Assembly: GCA_913047775.1 (NCBI GenBank)
Contig: CAJWUE010000010.1
Span: 1 to 37,820, forward strand
Direction of reading: 5' to 3'
Length of the DNA: 37,820 nt
Origin: GCA-002731945 sp913047775
GTDB taxonomy: Bacteria; Pseudomonadota; Alphaproteobacteria; MED-G09
The position numbers and the translations under genes are program-made. The notes under the pieces were generated by a model. It had not been told where the DNA came from and made no database searches. It worked only from the letters and a program-made list of their open reading frames with translations. Shown here piece by piece: positions 1 through 7,144 of the stretch (the stretch's first letter is position 1; the number at the start of each line of letters is the position of its first letter).

Positions 1-38
1 TTTGCATTATGCTTCAATAACAATAAAGGGAGATAGAT

Positions 39-341
39 ATGATAGTAGTTAATGCGAAAATGATTACAAATGACCAAAATACTGAACTTTTGAAAAGAGA
101 AGTAAAAAATCTTCAAACAGAGACACGAAAAGAAGAGGGGTGTGTTGATTACGCTTTTAGTGTAGAGATGTTTGACCCGAACGCTGTTCGTATAACTGAG
201 TTATGGGAAGACTTAAAATCCCTTGAGGATCATCTTAAAACGGAACATGTCTTAAATTTTATCAATGCCATGTCTGAAAATCCTACTGAAACTGAAGCTC
301 ACTTTTATGAAAGCAATGAGATTCCATACCCTGGACAATAG
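39..341 (+). CDS. ABM-fold (antibiotic biosynthesis monooxygenase-like) small protein
   Basis: A 100-residue single-domain protein of the dimeric alpha+beta-barrel ABM type. The pattern is typical: an N-terminal beta strand (IVVNAKM), a long helix, a GCVDYAF strand near residues 34-40, then an ITELWEDLKSLEDHL stretch followed by a conserved His (EH, about residues 69-70). Family members include cofactor-free monooxygenases, heme-degrading enzymes and proteins of unknown role, so the reaction cannot be read from sequence. The start ATG is supported by a good ribosome binding site (AAGGGAG) 7-8 bases upstream. It is the first gene of a seven-gene + strand series with oxygenase, dehydrogenase and hydrolase genes, which suggests a helper oxygenase or quinone/intermediate-handling role (inference). 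Fold call is fairly sure; function unknown. Confidence 0.7.
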   Translation: MIVVNAKMITNDQNTELLKREVKNLQTETRKEEGCVDYAFSVEMFDPNAVRITELWEDLKSLEDHLKTEHVLNFINAMSENPTETEAHFYESNEIPYPGQ

Positions 342-370
342 AGTTTAATCTTTTCAAAGGAAGAAAGTTG

Positions 371-1252
371 ATGGCAAATAAAATTAGTACTTGGCAAATA
401 GGAAAGATCAAAATTACCAGAATAATTGAGGGTGAAGGAGCTGGACCTTTATTTGTTCTTCCTGATGCAACTCCAGAAAACATTATAAAAATGCCTTGGC
501 TTCAACCTCATTTCGCCGATAGTGATGGCAATACAATTGCTAGTATCCATGCCCTAATACTAGAAACACCTGACAAATGCATTATGGTGGATACTTGTAT
601 AGGCAACGACAAGCAACGACATATTCCGGAGTGGAATATGTTGCATACAAAGTTTTTGGAAAACTTGGAGAGAGCTGGATATTCGACTGAAAAAATTGAC
701 ACGGTTTTATGCACTCACATGCACACCGATCATGTAGGTTGGAACACAGTTTTGACAAATGATCAATGGGAACCAACATTCAAAAAAGCCGACTACCTGT
801 TTGGGAAAAAGGAATGGGAGCACACTGAAAAACAACTGAAAAATCCCTTATTTGCTGAATTTATAAATGATTCAATAATACCTATCATTGAATCAGGTCT
901 TGTGAAGTTTGTCGAAATGGATGAAGAAATATGCGAAGGAATAACTCTTGAACCTACAACTGGACATACCCCTGGACATGTTAGCATTAGAATTAACTCA
1001 GAAGGGCACAAAGCAGCAATTACAGGAGATTTTCTTCACCATCCAAGTCAAATGGAAAAGCTGGAATGGGAATCAATTGCTGATTGGGATAAGGAATTAG
1101 CGAAAAAAACAAGGAAAAGCAAATTAAGCGAGTACGCCGATGAGAATATCCTAGTATTTGGAACACATTTTGCGACTCCATCGGCAGGATATGTGAAACG
1201 ACAAAAAGATCATTTTATATATGAGGTAAAACATCCAGATAACTCATATTAA
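371..1252 (+). CDS. Metallo-beta-lactamase-fold hydrolase
   Basis: A 293-residue MBL-fold hydrolase, cytoplasmic (no signal peptide). The zinc-site motifs are complete: HxHxDH at residues 116-121 (THMHTDHVGWN), GHTPGH with His203, Asp220 (TGDFLHHP) and a late His266 (FGTHFA). Two zinc ions are therefore likely. The variant with VGWN after the HxHxDH motif and LHHP after the Asp is common in uncharacterised MBL hydrolases and lactonase-like enzymes, so an ester, lactone or thioester substrate is possible, but none can be named. A TTG lies directly before the ATG at 371; I use the ATG, which sits 7-8 bases behind an AAAGGAAG ribosome binding site. It lies 29 bases after the ABM gene and 84 bases before the Rieske gene, in the same direction. 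Confidence 0.8.
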   Translation: MANKISTWQIGKIKITRIIEGEGAGPLFVLPDATPENIIKMPWLQPHFADSDGNTIASIHALILETPDKCIMVDTCIGNDKQRHIPEWNMLHTKFLENLERAGYSTEKIDTVLCTHMHTDHVGWNTVLTNDQWEPTFKKADYLFGKKEWEHTEKQLKNPLFAEFINDSIIPIIESGLVKFVEMDEEICEGITLEPTTGHTPGHVSIRINSEGHKAAITGDFLHHPSQMEKLEWESIADWDKELAKKTRKSKLSEYADENILVFGTHFATPSAGYVKRQKDHFIYEVKHPDNSY

Positions 1253-1336
1253 CGTTTTCATTTTACTATTTTGAAATTTTGAGGTTTAGTTAATTTTATA
1301 GCGATTGTCGGTTTTAATAAAAAAGGAAATAAATTA

Positions 1337-2728
1337 ATGAGCGATACAACGAATCTGAAACCTGGTGAGGCAAGATGCCCTGATCATCCAACAACGAAAC
1401 AGTTGGTCATGAGAGACGCAACTGGTGCCCCAGATTCAATTTTGGAAGAATCTTATCAATTCCTTGGAGATGAAGATATTTCTTTTGAGCATTATACATC
1501 GGACGAATTTGCTGAAGAAGAAAATAATCATATGTGGTCTAAAGTTTGGCAATGGGCATGTCACGAAGATCACATCCCTGAAGAAGGGGATTACTATGTC
1601 TACGATGTTGGACATTTATCAGCATTGATCGTAAGGCTCAAGAATAACAAGATTAAAGCATATTATAATTCTTGCCTTCATAGAGGAACTCAGCTCAAAC
1701 CATCAAACAGCTCCGGAGTTTGTAAAGAGTTAAGATGTCCTTTTCACGGATGGACTTGGTCAATTGAAGGAAAACTTGAATTTTTACCTTGCGACTGGGA
1801 TTTCCCTCATGTGAACAAAGAAGAATATAACCTCCCTGAAGTTCAGATTGATACTTGGGGTGGATTTGTGTTTATAAATTTTGATAAACACGCAAAGCCT
1901 TTGAAAGATTATTTAGGGGTTCTCCCTGATCATTTTAAAAATTGGAAACTCGAGGACAGGTATATTGAAACACATGTTGTAAAAAAACTTCCGGCCAATT
2001 GGAAGGCTTGTGCTGAAGCTTTTTTAGAAGCTTATCATGTCTTGGAAACACACTCTCAAGGTGTTTACACTGCCGGGGATGCCAACGCAGATTATGATAT
2101 CTTTGGTGATCACGTTTCAAGATTTGTTCACACGATTGGTTATACTAGTCCCCATATAAAAGAAGAAGATAGGCCTGATGAACAAGGCATTCTTGATTTA
2201 TTACTGGGAAGACGATTAGGCGATAAAACCGGAAAAATTAAAGTCTCTCAAGGAAGAACGGCGAGAGAAGTTTATGCGGAAATCGTACAAAAGGAAATGG
2301 CTAAGGAATATAATCAGGATTTTTCTCATCTCACTGTTACTGAAACCATAGATTCCATAGAATATTTTCTTTTTCCTAATGCTTTTTTCTTTCCCGGTCT
2401 TCAGCTTCCTATGGTTTACCGATTTAGACCAGATGGTACAGATGGTGCAATATTTGATCTTTTATTTCTTAGGCCAAAGCCACCTGACGGAGAATATCCA
2501 CCGCCACCAGAGCCTCATCATCTAGAGGTGGATGACAGCTATACCGAAGTCCCAGGAACGGGATTTTTAGGTGCCGTCTATGATCAAGATACTAATAATC
2601 TTTTGTCACAAACGCGAGGTTTTAAAACGAGCCCTAAAGGAGCTCAGTCCCTAGGTAATTATCAAGAAGTAAGGTGTAGGCATCTTCATATGATGGTTAA
2701 TAAATATTTGGAGGAAAAAAATGGGTAG
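1337..2728 (+). CDS. Rieske non-heme iron ring-hydroxylating oxygenase, alpha (catalytic) subunit
   Basis: A 463-residue oxygenase alpha subunit. The N-terminal Rieske domain binds a 2Fe-2S cluster through C113-x-H115 (CLHRG) and C134-x2-H137 (CPFHGW). The C-terminal domain has the mononuclear iron site: NWKACAEAFLEAYHVLETH gives His234 and His239, and the third ligand is probably an Asp in the DQDTNNL stretch near residue 416 (not certain). Members activate O2 with electrons from a reductase to hydroxylate or demethylate their substrate. No beta subunit, ferredoxin or reductase gene is adjacent, so it is probably an alpha-only (homotrimeric) type with electron partners encoded elsewhere. It overlaps the downstream SDR gene by 8 bases, suggesting translational coupling. 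An AAAGGAAAT ribosome binding site precedes the ATG. Substrate unknown. Confidence 0.9.
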   Translation: MSDTTNLKPGEARCPDHPTTKQLVMRDATGAPDSILEESYQFLGDEDISFEHYTSDEFAEEENNHMWSKVWQWACHEDHIPEEGDYYVYDVGHLSALIVRLKNNKIKAYYNSCLHRGTQLKPSNSSGVCKELRCPFHGWTWSIEGKLEFLPCDWDFPHVNKEEYNLPEVQIDTWGGFVFINFDKHAKPLKDYLGVLPDHFKNWKLEDRYIETHVVKKLPANWKACAEAFLEAYHVLETHSQGVYTAGDANADYDIFGDHVSRFVHTIGYTSPHIKEEDRPDEQGILDLLLGRRLGDKTGKIKVSQGRTAREVYAEIVQKEMAKEYNQDFSHLTVTETIDSIEYFLFPNAFFFPGLQLPMVYRFRPDGTDGAIFDLLFLRPKPPDGEYPPPPEPHHLEVDDSYTEVPGTGFLGAVYDQDTNNLLSQTRGFKTSPKGAQSLGNYQEVRCRHLHMMVNKYLEEKNG

Positions 2729-3488
2729 ATTAGATAATAAGGTAGCAATTATTACTGGTGGAGCAATGGGTCTTGGGGCGGCCGATTCGACTCTTTTTGC
2801 CAAAGAAGGCGCTAAAGTTATTTTAACCGATGTAGCGTCTGATGAAGGACAAAAAATCGCTGATAAAATTGGAGCAACTTTTATGCAACAAGATGTGACT
2901 GATGAAGAAAGGTGGAAAGAAATAATAACCGAAACTGTTAATCTTCATGGCAGACTTGATATTCTTGTTAATAATGCTGGGATTGTCGAGGTGGGTGATC
3001 CCGAAAATCAAACAACTGCAGAATATAGAAAAACAATGGCTGTTCATATGGATAGTACTTTCTTCGGATGTAAATATTCCATTCCCGTTATGGCCGAAAC
3101 GGGAGGAGGTTCAATAGTTAATATGTGTTCAATTGCTTCGGTTCAAGGTGAATCCTACGTTGCTGCCTATTGTGCTGCCAAAGGCGCTATTGAGGCTTAC
3201 ACTAGAGCTGTTGCTGTGCACTGTGGACTAAAAAAGAATGGTGTACGATGCAATTCAATACACCCGTCAGGTATTGCTACTCCTATGGTCGCAAGTGTTC
3301 CGGATAAAATGAATGCAAAATTTGGCGCAAGTCCGAATCAGGACGCTCCAGTCAGTAAAACAGGAGAACCTATAGACATTGCATACGCAGCATTATATCT
3401 TGCATCCGATGAATCAAAATTTATGAACGGAGCACAGTTGCGAGTTGATAATGCTATGTCAGTTGCATCAGGAACTATGCCAGAGTAA
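2721..3488 (+). CDS. Short-chain dehydrogenase/reductase (classical SDR)
   Basis: A 255-residue classical SDR. It has the TGGAMGLG nucleotide-binding loop (residues 12-19), NNAG (84-87), and the catalytic set Ser137, Tyr150 and Lys154 (YCAAK). Asp37 at the end of the second strand (ILTDV) favours NAD over NADP. The family oxidises secondary alcohols or dihydrodiols, or reduces ketones. Placed 8 bases inside the end of the Rieske oxygenase gene, with GAGGAAAA as ribosome binding site, it could re-aromatise a cis-dihydrodiol or oxidise a hydroxylated product made by that enzyme; this is inference from context. Hydroxysteroid-like or other alcohol substrates are equally possible. Confidence 0.88.
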   Translation: MGRLDNKVAIITGGAMGLGAADSTLFAKEGAKVILTDVASDEGQKIADKIGATFMQQDVTDEERWKEIITETVNLHGRLDILVNNAGIVEVGDPENQTTAEYRKTMAVHMDSTFFGCKYSIPVMAETGGGSIVNMCSIASVQGESYVAAYCAAKGAIEAYTRAVAVHCGLKKNGVRCNSIHPSGIATPMVASVPDKMNAKFGASPNQDAPVSKTGEPIDIAYAALYLASDESKFMNGAQLRVDNAMSVASGTMPE

Positions 3489-3509
3489 ATTCTATTTAGG
3501 AGATAAAGA

Positions 3510-4223
3510 ATGAGTGAAAAAGTGGATTACTTCGATAATGAAACTCGCTTAGAAGGAATATTTTATCCTGCAGAGAATAAAAATAGCCCAGTAGTATTAG
3601 TTGTCCCAACATATGCAGGTCGGGATGAATTCACACTGGGAAAAGCACAAAAACTAAATGATCTTGGTTATTCAGGTTTTGCGGTTGATATGTATGGGGA
3701 AGCAAAAACAGGAAGTACCCCGGAAGAAAACCTAGCGCTCATGCAAGCTGTTTTAGGTGATAGAGAGATGTTACAAAGAAGAATGCTTCTTGCCCTTAAG
3801 ACTGCAACAGAAAAAGCAGGGGTTGAAAATTCAAGATCCGCAGCAATAGGCTTTTGTTTCGGTGGCCTGTGTTGCTTAGATCTAGCTAGAACTGGTTCAG
3901 ATGTAGGTGGGGTAGTTTCATTCCACGGAATTTTCACTCCTCCGGTAGGATCATCAAATAATACTGACGGAACCATAACCGCAAAAGTTCTTGCGTTACA
4001 TGGTAACGACGACCCCATGGTACCCCATGAATCAGTCAATTCTTTGGCAAATGAGTTAACCGCAGCAAAAGCTGATTGGCAGATTCATGCATATGGCAAC
4101 ACAACTCATGCGTTTACTAACCCAACAGCTAATTCTCCTAACGATGGAATGGCTTTTAGTGAAAGTGCTGACCGAAGATCTTGGAAAACCATGTCTGATT
4201 TTCTTGCAGAGGTGTTTGCTTAA
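3510..4223 (+). CDS. Dienelactone hydrolase family alpha/beta hydrolase
   Basis: A 237-residue alpha/beta hydrolase of the dienelactone hydrolase family. The nucleophile elbow is GFCFGG with Cys116 rather than Ser, which is the hallmark of the family. The rest of the triad fits Asp168 (GNDDPMV) and His200 (TTHAF). Characterised members open enol-lactones in chlorocatechol degradation, but many relatives act on other esters or are uncharacterised. It begins 21 bases after the SDR stop with a TTTAGGAGAT ribosome binding site, and is followed 4 bases later by a second MBL-fold hydrolase. The position after an oxygenase and a dehydrogenase fits hydrolysis of a lactone intermediate (inference). 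Confidence 0.85.
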   Translation: MSEKVDYFDNETRLEGIFYPAENKNSPVVLVVPTYAGRDEFTLGKAQKLNDLGYSGFAVDMYGEAKTGSTPEENLALMQAVLGDREMLQRRMLLALKTATEKAGVENSRSAAIGFCFGGLCCLDLARTGSDVGGVVSFHGIFTPPVGSSNNTDGTITAKVLALHGNDDPMVPHESVNSLANELTAAKADWQIHAYGNTTHAFTNPTANSPNDGMAFSESADRRSWKTMSDFLAEVFA

Positions 4224-4227
4224 TTTT

Positions 4228-4941
4228 ATGTCTGAAAATAATGATAATCGTCCAATAAAAGCAGTAGTGGTTCCTGTCACTCCTTTCCAACAAAACTGCT
4301 CTATAATTTGGTGTACCGATTCATCAATTGGCGCAGTTGTGGATCCAGGTGGGGATCCAGAAAAAATTTTAGCAACTATTGAAGAACACAAAGTTGAGGT
4401 TGAAAAGATCCTAATCACACATGCTCATCTTGACCATGCAGGAAGTGCAGCAAAATTATCAAGAGAATTACAAGTTCCTATAGAAGGACCACACAAAGAA
4501 GACATTTTTTTAATAGAAAGTCTTGAGGAGCAAGGAAAAAGATTTGGCCTTAATGGCGCTGAAATATTCGAAACTTCGCGATATCTTGTTGGGGGAGACG
4601 AAGTTACAGTTGGGGATCAAACCTTTGGAGTTCGTCACTGCCCTGGTCACACGCCTGGTCATATTATATTTTTTCATAAAGAGGCTAATCTTGCGGCCGT
4701 AGGCGATGTTATTTTTCTTGGATCTATTGGGCGTTCTGATTTACCGAGAGGTAACCATGAGCAATTAGTTCAATCGATTATAAATGAATTATGGCCTTTG
4801 GGAGATGAAATGACTTTTATACCCGGACACGGTCAGCTTTCTACTTTCGGACAGGAACGAATGACAAATCCTTACGTCTCTGATTTTGCTCTTGGCGTTG
4901 ATAGAGAAATAAACGAAAAAATTAAAAATCAAGAAGATTAA
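4228..4941 (+). CDS. Glyoxalase II-like MBL-fold hydrolase (YcbL type)
   Basis: A 237-residue MBL-fold enzyme close to the short, YcbL-like branch of glyoxalase II proteins. It shows H65-x-H67-x-D69-H70 (THAHLDHAG), CPGHTPGH, GDVIFLGSIGRSDLPRG and IPGHGQLSTFGQE. The SIGRSDLP and GHG-S-T-xxE pattern is characteristic of this group, whose members hydrolyse thioesters such as S-lactoylglutathione weakly or have other roles. Reading could begin upstream at 4087, inside the dienelactone hydrolase gene, but the first 47 residues would then be unlike the family; the ATG at 4228, 4 bases after the previous stop, gives the normal N-terminus. It may hydrolyse a thioester or ester product of the upstream enzymes, or be a general detoxification gene. 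Confidence 0.85.
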   Translation: MSENNDNRPIKAVVVPVTPFQQNCSIIWCTDSSIGAVVDPGGDPEKILATIEEHKVEVEKILITHAHLDHAGSAAKLSRELQVPIEGPHKEDIFLIESLEEQGKRFGLNGAEIFETSRYLVGGDEVTVGDQTFGVRHCPGHTPGHIIFFHKEANLAAVGDVIFLGSIGRSDLPRGNHEQLVQSIINELWPLGDEMTFIPGHGQLSTFGQERMTNPYVSDFALGVDREINEKIKNQED

Positions 4942-4945
4942 GCCA

Positions 4946-6202
4946 TTGAATAATTTTTATTTTTCAAAAAATCGTTTTCAGAGGCGAACGGGGTTATGTG
5001 TTCTATACTTTCTTCAGGGAATACCGCAAGGATTAATTTACTTCGCCTTAATCGACTGGTTAGTATCCCTAGGCCTCTCGATAAAAGATATTGCTATTAT
5101 TACCGCAATTGCATCGATACCCTGGTCACTAAAATTCTTGATAGGGCCATTCGTAGATACATTTTCAAAATCCGCAATGGGAAAAAGGAGACCATGGATA
5201 ATCTTTTCTATTTTTGCCTTGAGTTTCGTATTTCTTGTTTCCTCCCTAACTATCAGTGAGAACACCTTACCAATTTACATAGGCCTATCCTTTTTTATAG
5301 CCATTCTTTTTACTTCTATATTAGATATAGCCACTGATGGTCTGGCTATAGATACCTTGGAGGAAAAGGAAAGAGGACTGGTAAACGGAATGATGTGGGC
5401 TTCCCGAACACTAGGAATAAGTTTATCAGCAATCTTCTCGGCATACTGCTTGGCTCAATACGGATTAAATCAGACCATGATATTTGTTGGTTTGGTTGTC
5501 CTAACTCTTAGCATATTTCCAATCCTACAATTGGAAAATCCAGAAGATAAAGTTCTTTCTTTTAGAAATCTTTCATCTCAAAATAATATGATTAAGGTAA
5601 ATATCTTTGAAATAATAATTAAAATGAAAGATGCTATTCTTTCAAAACCAATTATATTTATTCTTATTTTTTGCCTAACTGCAAATTTAGCTTCGGGGAT
5701 TCATTATACAAGCATATCAAATCTCTATATAAATTTTACCGACTGGGAGCATTCCGATTTAACAAAAATACGTTCTTACGGACTTTTTGGTGGTGTCGTA
5801 GCTGCATTATTAGGAGGAATACTATCAGATAAACATACCCCCTATCCCATTATTATAACTTCTCAGATAGTTATATCGGTCTTAGCTCTGTTTGTGTCAT
5901 TTTTTGCAGAATTAAATTCTATAAACATGGTTGGAATATTACTACTTTTGGCTTTTTCTTTTTTTGGATCTTTTGGAATGTCCGCGGCGTTATCCTTATG
6001 CATGCAATTTTCTCTTCCATCTGCTTCTGCATCTATGTTTGCTGTATTTATGAGCGCAAGGCATTTTTCAAGAATTATAGGTGAATCTATAGCAGGCACG
6101 ATGGATAGTTTTGGTTTAGATATTAAGGATATTTATTTAATGATGGCAATTCTATCGATCCTACCCTTATTATTCTTAATAAGAGTTAAAAAATTAACAT
6201 AA
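4946..6202 (+). CDS. MFS transporter, AmpG/PAT-like
   Basis: A 418-residue integral inner-membrane protein with about 12 hydrophobic segments. The first, LCVLYFLQGIPQGLIYFAL, is followed by the MFS loop GPFVDTF...GKRRPWI between segments 2 and 3. The segment DIATDGLAIDTLEEKERG (about residues 128-145) resembles the D-x-A-x-D-x(4-6)-ERG signature of the AmpG / peptide-acetyl-CoA transporter group. AmpG imports muropeptides, but many relatives are uncharacterised and their substrates vary. Translation appears to start at TTG 4946, 4 bases after the previous stop; no in-frame ATG lies before the first membrane segment. As the last gene of the oxygenase series it could import the pathway substrate (inference); a muropeptide role cannot be excluded. 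Confidence 0.78.
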   Translation: MNNFYFSKNRFQRRTGLCVLYFLQGIPQGLIYFALIDWLVSLGLSIKDIAIITAIASIPWSLKFLIGPFVDTFSKSAMGKRRPWIIFSIFALSFVFLVSSLTISENTLPIYIGLSFFIAILFTSILDIATDGLAIDTLEEKERGLVNGMMWASRTLGISLSAIFSAYCLAQYGLNQTMIFVGLVVLTLSIFPILQLENPEDKVLSFRNLSSQNNMIKVNIFEIIIKMKDAILSKPIIFILIFCLTANLASGIHYTSISNLYINFTDWEHSDLTKIRSYGLFGGVVAALLGGILSDKHTPYPIIITSQIVISVLALFVSFFAELNSINMVGILLLLAFSFFGSFGMSAALSLCMQFSLPSASASMFAVFMSARHFSRIIGESIAGTMDSFGLDIKDIYLMMAILSILPLLFLIRVKKLT

Positions 6203-6232
6203 TAGAGAGCTTTTTCTTCAGGATTAATAAGC

Positions 6233-6260
6233 TTGACACATATTGTTGCAAGGTTATAGT
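6233..6260 (+). promoter_or_regulatory. Near-consensus sigma-70 promoter for rplU operon
   Basis: A perfect -35 box TTGACA (6233-6238) is followed after 16 bases by TATAGT (6255-6260), one mismatch from the consensus -10 box. Transcription would start near 6267, in the CGCGCC stretch, leaving a leader of about 40 bases before the bL21 start at 6309. It is the strongest promoter-like sequence I found in the window and separates the accessory series from the housekeeping run. Confidence 0.8.
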
Positions 6261-6308
6261 CGCGCCCACTAGTTTTTTGTAATCGTCAAAAAAATTAAAG
6301 AGATTAAA

Positions 6309-6809
6309 ATGTACGCTGTAATTAAAAGTGGTGGAAAACAGTACAAAGTCGCGAAAGATGATGTAATTGCTGTAGAAAAACTTCCTTTGGAAAAAGGAAA
6401 GAAGGTTAACATTACTGAAGTTCTTTTAATTTCTGAAAATGGTAAACCTGTAGTTGGGAATCCTTTAGTAGATGGTGCAAGCGTAGATGCTGAAGTAGTT
6501 GATCAGATTAGAGCGAAGAAAATTATTGTCTTTAAAAAGAAGCGTCGCAAAAATTATAGACGGAAAATTGGGCATAAACAAAATCTAACAAGTATTAAAA
6601 TCACAGCAATTAATACTAAAAAAACAAAGACTGCAGAAAAAAAAGTTACTAAAAGCACTAGCAAAACTGGAACAAAGACTAGTACCAAAGCGAAGGCATC
6701 TCCAGTAAAAAAGAAGACTGCAGAAAAAAAAGTTGAAGACAAAATGAAAACTGCTACTACTAAGAAAAAAACTAGTGTAAAAGCTACCTCTAAGGGTAAA
6801 AAGGAGTAA
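6309..6809 (+). CDS. rplU: 50S ribosomal protein bL21 with long lysine-rich tail
   Basis: Residues 1 to about 102 are a normal bL21: MYAVIKSGGKQYKV at the start, then FKKKRRKNYRRKIGHKQ in the rRNA-binding part. The protein binds 23S rRNA in the large subunit. Its usual length is about 103 residues; here it runs to 166, with a tail of roughly 60 residues made almost only of Lys, Thr, Ser and Ala. The motif KTAEKKV occurs twice in it. Alphaproteobacterial bL21 proteins often carry lysine/alanine-rich extensions, so the tail is probably real and disordered. The gene is first behind a strong promoter and lies 3 bases before rpmA. Confidence 0.95.
   Translation: MYAVIKSGGKQYKVAKDDVIAVEKLPLEKGKKVNITEVLLISENGKPVVGNPLVDGASVDAEVVDQIRAKKIIVFKKKRRKNYRRKIGHKQNLTSIKITAINTKKTKTAEKKVTKSTSKTGTKTSTKAKASPVKKKTAEKKVEDKMKTATTKKKTSVKATSKGKKE
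6627..6734 (+). repeat. 21-nt direct repeat inside the bL21 tail
   Basis: Two identical 21-base copies (6627-6647 and 6714-6734, beginning AAGACTGCAG followed by eight A) lie in the same reading frame 87 bases apart. Both encode KTAEKKV. Their identity at the base level suggests an internal duplication during growth of the tail. Confidence 0.8.
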
Positions 6810-6812
6810 GAA

Positions 6813-7082
6813 ATGGCTCACAAAAAGGCTGGTGGATCATCAAGAAATGGGAGAGATTCGGAGGGGAGAAGACTAGGCTTAAAAAAATTTGGAGGCGAAA
6901 GCGTTATTCCTGGAAATATAATTGTAAGACAAAGAGGAACAAAGTGGAAGCCAGGTGAGAACGTAGGCCTAGGTAAAGATCACACTATTTTTGCTCTTAT
7001 TGAAGGTACTGTTGATTTTAGAAAAGCTAGAAATGGAAGACCGATTGTCTCTGTAAAACCGGCTACAGGAACTACAAATTAA
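6813..7082 (+). CDS. rpmA: 50S ribosomal protein bL27
   Basis: An 89-residue bL27, the usual length. The N-terminus MAHKKAGGSSRNGRDSEGRR is the flexible arm that reaches the peptidyl-transferase centre and contacts the tRNA acceptor end. It starts directly with this sequence, so there is no N-terminal extension needing protease removal as in Firmicutes. GVKKFGGE-like (LKKFGGESV) and VGLGKDHTIFAL motifs are present. It begins 3 bases after rplU with AAGGAG in the end of that gene as ribosome binding site, so the two are certainly co-transcribed. Confidence 0.97.
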   Translation: MAHKKAGGSSRNGRDSEGRRLGLKKFGGESVIPGNIIVRQRGTKWKPGENVGLGKDHTIFALIEGTVDFRKARNGRPIVSVKPATGTTN

Positions 7083-7144
7083 TTATCACTTCCTTCTTTT
7101 ATTAATATTATTATTAACAAAGACTAAAATTAAAGAGTCAGGTT

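Noticed and set aside
4087..4227. Upstream extension of the glyoxalase-II-like gene
   Set aside because: It would overlap the dienelactone hydrolase gene in another frame by 137 bases and adds residues unlike the family; the ATG at 4228 is better.
3668..4418. Two - strand frames (123 and 120 residues) opposite the dienelactone hydrolase and glyoxalase-like genes
   Set aside because: Both are antisense to genes with complete catalytic motifs, and neither resembles a known protein.
7098..7118. AT-only imperfect palindrome between rpmA and obgE, considered as terminator
   Set aside because: The stem has no G-C pairs and no T run follows; obgE is expected to be co-transcribed with rpmA.
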